The translations under genes were made by a program, and so were the position numbers. The notes under the pieces were generated by a model. That model did no database searches, was not told the DNA's origin, and saw only the letters and a program-made list of their open reading frames with translations. Below, in pieces: positions 1-5,929 of a DNA stretch of 6,102 nucleotides (position 1 is its first letter; the number at the start of each line of letters is the position of its first letter). This DNA is from an uncultured Anaerolineae bacterium (GTDB taxonomy: Bacteria; Chloroflexota; Anaerolineae; Anaerolineales; UBA11858), in the NCBI GenBank assembly GCA_937893815.1, contig CALCSH010000223.1, positions 1 through 6,102 on the forward strand, read 5' to 3'.

Positions 1-432
1 TCTGTTTTGATTGTCGAAGAACACCCCACAATGCATCAATCACTGTGTACGGCCATCGCGTCGGAATCAGATTTTCGTGTACTCAAAACATCATTGGGTT
101 TTCAGGAAATCATCTGGCGTCTTCGGGTGATGCCGCCATCCGATGATGTGTTCGCCATAGCGGAAATGCCCGAAATTATTTTGCTAGCGCCTGGGAATCC
201 GGGGGATGTAGACTTGCAGGCAATTCAAAAGTTGCGAAAAAATTTCCCGGAGATCGGTATTTTGGCGCTCACGCGTGATGATGTGGCGGGGCAGGCACGC
301 GATGCGCTGCAGTATGGCGCACATAGGGTTTTGGCAAAGTTTACCTCGCGTGCTATTTTGTTGAATGCGCTACGAGCCTTGAAGGCAGATTGTTTGCCAA
401 ACAGTCTACTACAAGAAAATACCAATATTTAG
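1..432 (+). CDS. Stand-alone degenerate receiver-domain protein (5' end outside window)
   Basis: The reading frame is open from base 1 (S-V-L-I-V-E-E-H-P), which matches the first beta strand of a NarL-type receiver, so the true start is probably upstream and 143 residues are visible. A TTG at 7 is the first possible internal start but would cut into beta strand 1. Compared with the usual receiver pattern, the acidic pair is EE instead of DD. The phosphoacceptor position in the ILLAPGNPG segment (normally LLDLxMPG) is alanine. The conserved Thr (LALT) and Lys (VLAK) are still present. The protein ends after the last receiver helix, with no DNA-binding output domain. It is therefore likely a pseudo-receiver acting by protein contact, not phosphorylation. 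The pilin gene starts 18 nt downstream, so the two are probably co-transcribed. Tad loci often use atypical receivers (the N-terminus of CpaE/TadZ), so a role in pilus assembly or localisation is a reasonable inference but is not shown. Confidence 0.82.
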   Translation, partial: SVLIVEEHPTMHQSLCTAIASESDFRVLKTSLGFQEIIWRLRVMPPSDDVFAIAEMPEIILLAPGNPGDVDLQAIQKLRKNFPEIGILALTRDDVAGQARDALQYGAHRVLAKFTSRAILLNALRALKADCLPNSLLQENTNI

Positions 433-439
433 TGAATGT

Positions 440-443
440 GGAG
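440..443 (+). promoter_or_regulatory. Ribosome binding site that selects the pilin start
   Basis: GGAG lies 7 nt before the ATG at 451. An in-frame ATG at 436 has no such site in front of it and would place this Shine-Dalgarno inside the coding region. This supports 451 as the start. Confidence 0.7.
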
Positions 444-450
444 AAATCAA

Positions 451-873
451 ATGTTTCATCATCAGAGAAAAAATAAAGAGCGTGGGCAGGGGCTGGTGGA
501 GTATGCCCTGATCATCACCCTGGTAGGGATTGTTGGGGTGGTGATAATGGCTGTCCTTGGCCCCTCAATTGGCAATGTTTTTAGTAATGTTTTGGTTCAT
601 TTGAATGGTGGTGTTGTAGCTGCTGCTGCCGGATCGGGTGGCGGCGCGGCGGCTGAAAGCGCACCCCCTGAGCCTACTGCTCTACCCACAGCTACGTTAC
701 AACCCACTGAAGAGCCAGTTGCTTGCGAGCAATTGTTGCAAGCGTACAATCACGCACAGCTAGAGTACTCGACCTGCATAAGCATCCGGGGTTGGTATGC
801 CTGGTATTACTGTCCTGGTTACGAGACTGCTAGAGATAATGCATATAATGCGTGGGCAAATGCTTGTGAATGA
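451..873 (+). CDS. Flp/Tad-type (type IVb) pilin with a four-cysteine C-terminal domain
   Basis: The product is 140 aa. The leader MFHHQRKNKERG is basic and ends in Gly12. It is followed by QGLVEY, the Flp pattern with Glu at mature position +5 and Tyr at +6. A hydrophobic helix spans about residues 19-37, then GPSIGNVFSNV as in Flp pilins. A prepilin peptidase would cut after Gly12, and the mature subunit would assemble through the helix. Flp pilins usually end soon after this point. Here an Ala/Gly-rich stretch (57-68) and a Pro/Thr linker (72-89) lead to a compact domain with Cys92, Cys109, Cys121 and Cys139 (C-x16-C-x11-C-x17-C), rich in Tyr, Trp and Ala. The spacing suits two antiparallel helices tied by two disulfides, which is an inference. 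The extension resembles a surface-exposed tip or adhesive domain; I do not recognise its family. The start at 451 is chosen from the Shine-Dalgarno; 436 would add MWRNQ. The upstream receiver gene is probably in the same operon. Confidence 0.88.
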   Translation: MFHHQRKNKERGQGLVEYALIITLVGIVGVVIMAVLGPSIGNVFSNVLVHLNGGVVAAAAGSGGGAAAESAPPEPTALPTATLQPTEEPVACEQLLQAYNHAQLEYSTCISIRGWYAWYYCPGYETARDNAYNAWANACE

Positions 874-886
874 GGTAGATCTCTAA

Positions 887-1030
887 CCAACGGCTCTTCC
901 AACCGCTACAACCAAGCCGTGGGATGGGAAAACGTATAGTGAAGCCCCCTCATATAACGCTTGGTGCAATTGTCTTGGATTCCCTTATGGCATCAACCCT
1001 TCAGCGGGGGTCTGTGAAAAACTGTATTAG
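887..1030 (+). pseudogene. Remnant of a second pilin C-terminal tail
   Basis: In the frame +1 relative to the pilin, right after a TAA at 884-886, an open stretch of 47 codons runs to a TAG at 1028-1030. It has no ATG, GTG or TTG start. It begins PTALPTAT, identical to pilin residues 76-83. Six of those eight codons differ in DNA, every time only at the third base, as expected if both copies were once under protein-level selection. Further on it reads SYNAWCNC, resembling AYNAWANAC at the pilin C-terminus, and later VCEKLY, resembling ACEQLLQAY. It has no signal, Gly-cleavage site or membrane helix of its own. I read it as a decayed or silent alternative tail from a tandem duplication. Pro/Thr linkers are low complexity, so convergence is possible, but the shared YNAW-Cys motif argues against it. 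Its last 30 bases overlap the 3' end of the convergent gene on the minus strand. Confidence 0.5.
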
Positions 1031-2047
1031 TTGTTGGTCAAACGATACACCGGCGCGATAATCAAATTCACTGGCAAGCTGGCTCTGAATGTGATTGAAA
1101 ATAATGGATAGCGGCAAATGTTGCGGGCAGGCTTGTTCACACATGCCGCAGCCCGCGCATGAGATCAACCAGCGCATGGCTTCGCTTTCGATAAGATGAC
1201 CTTTTTCGTCGCGTTGGGGGTAGTGAATATCGCACAGGGGGCAAACATTCATGCAGGTGTTGCAGTCACCGCAATGATTAAGTTGTTCAACCAGCGCACT
1301 AACATTTGCAGGCAGCAGACCCCCCAGCCCATTGGCGATACGCTCGCGAGTATTTTCGCTGCGCTGTACCAGCCGGGCCGTGACGCGTTCGTGCGTCTCG
1401 AGTAATTCAGCATCAAACTCGGTCTCCGCCAGTTCGGATAGATTTAACTTTTTAGCCAATTCTGCATCCGCGATGGTGATGAGAACTGCCTGTCGAACCG
1501 GCAGCCCCAGAATACCGATATTAATGTCGGCCAGAGTCGCTTCGGGTGAGATGCATACCTGACATGCGGCGCGGTAGCGGTAGCGCACAATCCCCCCCTG
1601 ACGGCTGAATTGCAGCGCTTCTTGCGATAATTCGCTGGATGAGCTTTTACGCTCGGCACGCCAGCGATACTCATCGGCGGGCAGCGTGCCAAGACAATCT
1701 ACGCAGATGGTGAGCAGGCCATCAAGCGTGAAACCTTCGTGCTTACTCATTTCAACCAGCGTGCGCATCTCACAGGGGCGCAACATGGCGGCGGCTTTGC
1801 CGGGTGTGGCTTCCCTGAGCAGGGCGGGTACCATTTTGGCGGCGTTAAGCGGCATCAACGGGGTGAAGGGGTTGATGTCACTAATCTCTGCGGGATGCTG
1901 CAGGATGTGCGGGCCGGTGTGTTCGCTATGCCCGTTGAGCGGCGCGATCATTTTTTCGATGCCCAGAGTTTGCCAGATAGCGTCGGTAAAGTGGCGCACT
2001 GCCCCGAGGGGGTTGCCGTGGGTGTTGAGCATCCATTGGGTGGTCAT
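1001..2047 (-). CDS. FrhB/FdhB-like iron-sulfur oxidoreductase subunit with C-terminal 2[4Fe-4S] ferredoxin domain
   Basis: This is a 348-aa soluble protein with no signal peptide or membrane segment. The central part resembles the FrhB/FdhB (F420 hydrogenase / formate dehydrogenase beta) family. It has LRPCEMRTLVE (Cys92), then CVDCLGT (Cys115, Cys118), then AACQVC (Cys162, Cys165), which together could hold one [4Fe-4S] cluster. The C-terminus carries two ferredoxin motifs: C259-x2-C262-x2-C265-x3-CP269 and C297-x2-C300-x2-C303-x3-CP307. It probably relays electrons between a cytoplasmic partner and the Hdr-like membrane protein encoded just upstream. Relatives often bind a flavin, but I cannot locate a flavin site. 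Start: the ATG at 2047 has GAGG 5 nt before it. An in-frame ATG at 2119 would add 24 residues encoded by the intergenic repeat and is rejected. It is the last gene of the operon, with 85 nt between it and the preceding gene. The exact substrate (F420, formate, ferredoxin, NADH) cannot be read from the sequence. Confidence 0.75.
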   Translation of the reverse strand: MTTQWMLNTHGNPLGAVRHFTDAIWQTLGIEKMIAPLNGHSEHTGPHILQHPAEISDINPFTPLMPLNAAKMVPALLREATPGKAAAMLRPCEMRTLVEMSKHEGFTLDGLLTICVDCLGTLPADEYRWRAERKSSSSELSQEALQFSRQGGIVRYRYRAACQVCISPEATLADINIGILGLPVRQAVLITIADAELAKKLNLSELAETEFDAELLETHERVTARLVQRSENTRERIANGLGGLLPANVSALVEQLNHCGDCNTCMNVCPLCDIHYPQRDEKGHLIESEAMRWLISCAGCGMCEQACPQHLPLSIIFNHIQSQLASEFDYRAGVSFDQQLIQFFTDPR

Positions 2048-2077
2048 GTCTTCCTCGCAGTAATTGATCAATCGACG

Positions 2078-2126
2078 GTAGAAAGTGGGAAGTGGAAAGT
2101 AGTACACAGTCACTCCCACTTTCTAC
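2078..2126. repeat. Imperfect inverted repeat between two operon genes
   Basis: The arm GTAGAAAGTGGGA-A-GTG (2078-2094) pairs with CACTCCCACTTTCTAC (2111-2126), giving a stem of about 16 bp with one bulged A and a 16-base loop. The arms are purine/pyrimidine skewed, and GAAAGT occurs again at 2095-2100. No T tract follows on the minus strand, so it is not a classic terminator. It looks like a small dispersed palindromic element, or an RNA hairpin that could separate expression of the last gene from the rest. Confidence 0.6.
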
Positions 2127-2132
2127 ACTCTA

Positions 2133-4028
2133 CTATCCACCAATCTGTTTTTCCAAAATCTCGGCAATATCCATCACCTTGACCTGTTCGCCAACGCCTT
2201 TGGCACCGATGGCATCCTCGAACATAATCAGGCAATAGGGGCAGGCTGTGGCGACGGTTTCGGCTTTGGCGTCGAGGGCGTCTTGCAAACGACGGTGATT
2301 GATGCGTTTGTCGGCATCGGTTTCCATCCACATGCCGCCGCCGCCCGCCCCACAGCAGAAGCTATTTTCGCCGTGCCGGGCCAGTTCCACGCGCTCCACT
2401 TTGGCCTGGTCAAGCAATTCGCGCGGCGCTTCGTAAATTTCATTGTAACGCCCCAGGTAGCAGGAGTCGTGATAGGCTAATTTGCCTTTGAGACCGTTTC
2501 CATTGGGTGAGATTTCGCCCAGGTTCGACGAGACTTCTTCGAGCAATTCTGAGTAGTGCAGCACTTCAAAATTGCCCCCCATCTGGGGGTATTCGTTTTT
2601 CAGAGTGTTGAAACAGTGCGGGCATTGGGTAACGATGCGTTTAAAATAGACCGAATTGAAGGTTTCGATATTCTGTTCAGCAAAGACCTGGAAAAGATAT
2701 TCGTGTCCCATGCGGCGGGCAGTTTCACCGCAGCAAGCTTCATCGTAACCGAGGACGCCGAAATCAACTCCGGCTTTGCCCAGCAGGCGCACTACCGATT
2801 GGGCAACTTTCTTGTTACGGTCGTCGTAGGCGGCGGCGCAGCCCATATAGAGCAGCACATCGACTTCATCGCCGGGAGCCAGCTCACGCACATCCAGGCC
2901 CTCGGCCCAGGCCATGCGATCCTGCGCGGGCATCCCCCAGGGATTGCCCTGGCGTTCCAGGTTGCGCAGCGTATCGCCAATCGATTTGGGCATTTCGCCA
3001 GTCGTCAGGATTTGGTAGCGCCGCAAATCGATTACGCGCTCCGGCGGGCGGATGAAAGCCGGGCAGCGCGTGAGACAGGCTCCACAGGTGGTGCAAGACC
3101 ACAAGGCGTGCTCCTCAAAGAGATGTGCGGGGAGTTCCGTTGAAACGACGCCATTGCTGTTGGGTGTGCCCAGCGAATCGAGCATAGCACCACGCAATTG
3201 AATCAGCAGGGTTTTGGGCGAGTAGGCCATCCCGCTAAAGGTGGCCGGGCAAACTTCTTCGCAGCGCCCGCAGCGCAGGCAGGCATCAAATTCGAGCAGG
3301 TTTTGCGGCAGAAATTCGGTGACTTGTCCCACGCCAAGAATTTCGGCGGTTTCCAGGTCTTCGACTTTGGTGAGCGCGCCATAGACCCGCCGGGGCTGGA
3401 AGATCACATTGAGGGGGGCGTTGACGAGATGGCGCAGCTTGGTAAAGGGGATGCTGGCGACCAGGGCCAGTCCCAGGGCGATATGGGTCAGCACCAGCCA
3501 GGGGTGGAAGTTGAATGCCGCCTCCGGGGTGAGGCCTGCCCCTTGCAGGAGTCCTGCCAGCCAGTTCCCGGCGAAGGAGTATTTAGCCCAGGCGGGGGCG
3601 ACTGATGTCAGGCGCATGGCCTCGGTGAAGAATCCGGCCAGGGGCAGCAGAGTCAGCAAGGTAAGGGCAAAGGTGTCGTCCCAGGCGGTGGGCAAAGCCT
3701 TTGGGCGCAGGATATAGCGCCGGAAAACCGCCATCCCCACCCCCACCAGGATGAACACCCCCGCCAAATCCATGATGAATTCATAAGCGAAGTAGATATT
3801 CCCGCGGGGAAAATTTTCCAACGCAAAAGGTGTGAAAAGTGCCATCTGCATCAGGTTGATAGCCGTGCCAATCACCTGGATGGTCACGCCCCAAAAGATC
3901 AAAAAGTGCATGATCCCGGCGTAAACTTTCTTCCAGATGCGTTTTTGAGCAATCGCATCGACAAAGAAATCTTTTAATGCAATTCGCCAGCTTGCGATTC
4001 GCAGCTTTTCGTTTGTGATTGCGCTCAT
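2133..4028 (-). CDS. Membrane-bound HdrD/HdrE-like Fe-S oxidoreductase (cytochrome b plus two 4Fe-4S plus two CCG domains)
   Basis: The product is 631 aa. The N-terminal part has about four membrane helices (roughly 36-58, 79-102, 118-138, 175-196) with His41, His175, His181 and His200 as candidate haem b ligands, like the NarI/HdrE type. Next come two [4Fe-4S] motifs, Cys250/253/256/260 and Cys312/315/318/322. Two complete CCG (HdrD-type) domains follow: Cys397, Cys432-Cys433, Cys469/472, and Cys523, Cys558-Cys559, Cys596/599. These domains can bind noncubane [4Fe-4S] clusters. Relatives pass electrons between the quinone pool and cytoplasmic partners: HdrDE with heterodisulfide, or the membrane oxidoreductases that accept electrons from EtfAB. 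Which of these applies is not decidable here. The start at 4028 overlaps the Rieske stop (ATGA) and has GGGAGGTGA ahead of it, so the two genes are translationally coupled. As I recall the family, many members carry one more N-terminal helix than is seen here. Confidence 0.87.
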   Translation of the reverse strand: MSAITNEKLRIASWRIALKDFFVDAIAQKRIWKKVYAGIMHFLIFWGVTIQVIGTAINLMQMALFTPFALENFPRGNIYFAYEFIMDLAGVFILVGVGMAVFRRYILRPKALPTAWDDTFALTLLTLLPLAGFFTEAMRLTSVAPAWAKYSFAGNWLAGLLQGAGLTPEAAFNFHPWLVLTHIALGLALVASIPFTKLRHLVNAPLNVIFQPRRVYGALTKVEDLETAEILGVGQVTEFLPQNLLEFDACLRCGRCEEVCPATFSGMAYSPKTLLIQLRGAMLDSLGTPNSNGVVSTELPAHLFEEHALWSCTTCGACLTRCPAFIRPPERVIDLRRYQILTTGEMPKSIGDTLRNLERQGNPWGMPAQDRMAWAEGLDVRELAPGDEVDVLLYMGCAAAYDDRNKKVAQSVVRLLGKAGVDFGVLGYDEACCGETARRMGHEYLFQVFAEQNIETFNSVYFKRIVTQCPHCFNTLKNEYPQMGGNFEVLHYSELLEEVSSNLGEISPNGNGLKGKLAYHDSCYLGRYNEIYEAPRELLDQAKVERVELARHGENSFCCGAGGGGMWMETDADKRINHRRLQDALDAKAETVATACPYCLIMFEDAIGAKGVGEQVKVMDIAEILEKQIGG

Positions 4029-4465
4029 GCCTCACCTCCCGCGCTGACGTAGATGTCGCCATCTTTGATTTCGGTTTGGAGAACTTTCAGGCCTGTGGGC
4101 GGCGGTCCGGCGATGACGCTGCCATCGCTGGGGTCAAAAAAGCCATCGTGGCATGGACAAACGATCTTGGCTTGTTCTTCGTCCCATTTGCAGATGCAAG
4201 CGAAATGCGTGCACACCGCAGAGTAAGCTCGCAATCCTTCGGGTGTGTGGATCACGAGCGCCGGGTAACGGCCAAAGGAAACGGTTTGTGCTTTGCCAAT
4301 GGGCAGTTCGACTTCGGCGACCACCAACACCGGCTCGGAGGGGGTTTCCTCGAGGCTGGGCGGGTAGAAATATGCCACAACCGGGGCAAATACGGCTGCC
4401 AAACCAGTTGCGGCCAGCACTTTATTGACAATTTTCAAAAAATCGCGGCGAGTGATTTTGCTCAT
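4025..4465 (-). CDS. petC: Rieske [2Fe-2S] protein of a cytochrome b6c-type complex, Tat-targeted
   Basis: The product is 146 aa. It takes electrons from quinol at the Qo site and passes them to a c-type haem on the outer face of the membrane. TRRDFLK at residues 5-11 is a close match to the twin-arginine consensus, followed by a hydrophobic anchor (about 13-34). This is typical of Rieske proteins exported folded with an uncleaved anchor. Cluster motifs are CTHFAC (85-90) and CPCH (103-106): ligands Cys85, His87, Cys103 and His106, with disulfide Cys90-Cys105. A GPPPTGL loop (120-126) matches the usual Pro loop. After CPCH the sequence is DGFF instead of the common GSxY, so the Ser and Tyr that raise the potential are missing, which suggests a low-potential, menaquinol type. 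The ATG at 4465 is chosen because it puts the Tat motif at the N-terminus; an upstream extension would run back through subunit IV. It starts 2 nt after the subunit IV stop. Its GGAG is 13 nt away, so coupling to the previous gene is likely. The symbol is by b6f analogy. Confidence 0.96.
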   Translation of the reverse strand: MSKITRRDFLKIVNKVLAATGLAAVFAPVVAYFYPPSLEETPSEPVLVVAEVELPIGKAQTVSFGRYPALVIHTPEGLRAYSAVCTHFACICKWDEEQAKIVCPCHDGFFDPSDGSVIAGPPPTGLKVLQTEIKDGDIYVSAGGEA

Positions 4466-4467
4466 AG

Positions 4468-4869
4468 CTAGCTCACTTCTCCCCAGATCGTTAGGGCGAT
4501 CAAGATGATCATCAGGACGGTGATGACAATAAAGCGTGTGCGCACGATTTTGGCAGATGTATCGGGTTTGTGATCGAGAAACGGCCAAACTAAAACGATT
4601 CCTGCCAGAATGATTGGTACCAGTGCCCCGGCAGTTTTCGGCAGATATTTGAGCAATTGGTACATCGCCAGGAAGTACCACTCTGGTTTGACGTGGGTGG
4701 GCGTATCCATTGGATTGGCGGGGGGCTGTAACCCCACCGGGTGGAATAGTCCAATAATGCCAATGATGATCAGACCGATGCCAAACCACATGGCGACTTT
4801 GGCTTCCAGAGTGATGTGATCGGGGTAGAAGGGGACAGATTTTTCGTCGGGGGAGATATTTTCAGTCAT
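4468..4869 (-). CDS. petD: Cytochrome b C-terminal part (subunit IV of a b6-type split cytochrome b)
   Basis: The product is 133 aa, a little shorter than the roughly 160-aa plastid and cyanobacterial subunit IV. It supplies the last three helices of the quinol-oxidising cytochrome b (about 27-43, 81-98, 112-129). It carries the Qo-site PEWY motif at residues 62-65, in the context KPEWYFLAMYQLLKYLP, whose Glu takes a proton from quinol. No haem ligands are expected or seen. The start is supported by AGGAG at 4876-4880, which overlaps the stop codon of the cytochrome b6 gene 9 nt upstream, a sign of tight coupling. It is separate from the b6 gene, as in b6f and Firmicutes b6c complexes and unlike the fused cytochrome b of bc1. 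Symbol by b6f analogy. Confidence 0.96.
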   Translation of the reverse strand: MTENISPDEKSVPFYPDHITLEAKVAMWFGIGLIIIGIIGLFHPVGLQPPANPMDTPTHVKPEWYFLAMYQLLKYLPKTAGALVPIILAGIVLVWPFLDHKPDTSAKIVRTRFIVITVLMIILIALTIWGEVS

Positions 4870-4878
4870 TGATTTCTC

Positions 4879-5877
4879 CTACAGCGGTTTCATGATGCCT
4901 TGTTTGCGCACCATCATAAAATGCAGCCCCATAAAGGTGACGGTGATAATGGGGACGATGAGCACATGCAGAGCGTAAAAGCGGCTCAGCGTCAGCGCGC
5001 TGATATTCCAGCCAACGCGCAGGAAAATCAACGCCAGATTACCGATGGCGGGCATCGCTCCGGCGATTTCTGTGGCAACGGTGGTGGCCCAAAAGGCCCG
5101 CTGATCCCAGGGAAGCAGATAGCCGGTCAGGCCGAAAGCCAGTGTCATAACGAGCAAGGTTACACCGCTGACCCAGTTGAGTTCGCGCGGCTTCTTGTAA
5201 GCGCCCATGATGAAAACGCGCAGCATGTGAGCGGTTGCCATCAGAATCATGCCGTTAGCGGACCAGTGATGAATCATGCGGATCGCCGCCCCAAAACGGA
5301 CTTCGGTTTCGATGAACTGGATGCTGGCGTAGGCGGCATCGGGGGTGGGCTGGTAATAGAAGGCCAGCATAATCCCGGTGAGAGCCTGCACAGCGAAGAA
5401 GAAAGCCGTCAGACCGCCCAGGCAATACCACCAGCGGCGCTGCCAATCGGGCACGGGCTTGCTGAGCATTTTTTCGAGTGGCTTAGCGATTTCGTAGCGT
5501 TCATCAATCCATGCACCCGCGCGGGCCATGAGCGGCTTCCAGGGAGCGCGTGTTTGCCATAGGCTGGCGCTCTGTACTATGCCGAAAACTGCTGCTATGC
5601 CAGCGGCACCGAATACCAGCCAGCGAATGAGCGGTGTCCACAAGCCCTTTTCTTCACCGGCGATGTGGCAGTGCAGGCAAGGGTCTTGCTTGGCTTCAGG
5701 CGGCATAGTGCCGGAGTTGACTATGGCCTCCGTACCCGCCGCTGCGCGCGCCAATGCGAAATTTGGCTCGGTGCTGGCGGCAACCTGACCTCCGTGGGTT
5801 AACAGGAGCAAAAGCACCCCCACGGCGACTACGGTCACCAGGCCGAGTAAGATTTCACGCCGATAACGTAGGATCAT
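4879..5877 (-). CDS. petB: Cytochrome b6 with N-terminal membrane-anchored haem-c module
   Basis: The product is 332 aa, against about 215 for ordinary b6. Residues 1-150 are an added module: a helix at 9-27 after RYRR, a single CxxCH at 67-71 (CLHCH), and a second helix at 83-103. The b6 domain follows, with helices at about 152-173, 199-224, 237-256 and 300-322. Haem b ligands are His203/His217 (spacing 14) and His304/His319 (spacing 15, the b6 type). PWDQ is at 256-259 and RFYALH at 299-304. Cys152 in YCLGG matches Cys35 of b6, which covalently holds the extra haem ci near the Qi site. Positive-inside reasoning puts the CxxCH outside the membrane, where it could accept electrons from the Rieske protein. 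Met58 (GTMPP) is a possible sixth ligand. It is the first gene of the operon, with TGAGGT 7 nt before the ATG. Symbol by b6f homology; qcrB would be equally fair. Confidence 0.95.
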   Translation of the reverse strand: MILRYRREILLGLVTVVAVGVLLLLLTHGGQVAASTEPNFALARAAAGTEAIVNSGTMPPEAKQDPCLHCHIAGEEKGLWTPLIRWLVFGAAGIAAVFGIVQSASLWQTRAPWKPLMARAGAWIDERYEIAKPLEKMLSKPVPDWQRRWWYCLGGLTAFFFAVQALTGIMLAFYYQPTPDAAYASIQFIETEVRFGAAIRMIHHWSANGMILMATAHMLRVFIMGAYKKPRELNWVSGVTLLVMTLAFGLTGYLLPWDQRAFWATTVATEIAGAMPAIGNLALIFLRVGWNISALTLSRFYALHVLIVPIITVTFMGLHFMMVRKQGIMKPL

Positions 5878-5884
5878 ATTTTTT

Positions 5885-5890
5885 ACCTCA
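5885..5890 (-). promoter_or_regulatory. Ribosome binding site of the cytochrome b6 gene
   Basis: TGAGGT on the minus strand lies 7 nt upstream of the ATG at 5877. It confirms this start, so the N-terminal haem-c module belongs to the translated protein. Confidence 0.75.
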
Positions 5891-5929
5891 GTCTTGGAGT
5901 ACGCCTCGAATTTTCGTGGTAAAGCTCAA

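Noticed and set aside
860..886. Eight-codon open frame (ATG at 860) leading into the remnant, as a coupled small gene or frameshift product
   Set aside because: It ends at TAA 884-886 before the linker, so two stop codons (871 and 884) would have to be bypassed; programmed frameshifting is not supported.
887..923. Inverted repeat ACGGCT/AGCCGT as a terminator of the pilin gene
   Set aside because: Only six contiguous pairs with a 19-base loop and no following T tract; the bases are better explained by the linker-coding remnant.
2048..2119. N-terminal extension of the FrhB-like protein
   Set aside because: The 24 added residues are encoded by the inverted-repeat element, and the ATG at 2047 has its own GAGG site.
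2556..3143. Plus-strand open frame of 195 codons
   Set aside because: It lies opposite the CCG and Fe-S domains of the HdrD-like protein, which fully explain the sequence; it is the shadow of a GC-rich coding strand.
4019..4471. Plus-strand open frame opposite the Rieske gene
   Set aside because: The minus strand encodes an intact Rieske protein with all ligands and a Tat signal.
4466..4789. N-terminal extension of the Rieske protein
   Set aside because: The extra residues come from an alternate frame of subunit IV; the Tat motif and the ATG at 4465 give a normal-length protein.
4900..5562. Long plus-strand open frame opposite cytochrome b6
   Set aside because: It is antisense to a gene with clear haem ligands and motifs. 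Its product is rich in His/Gln/Gly without any recognisable domain, and no ribosome binding site supports it.
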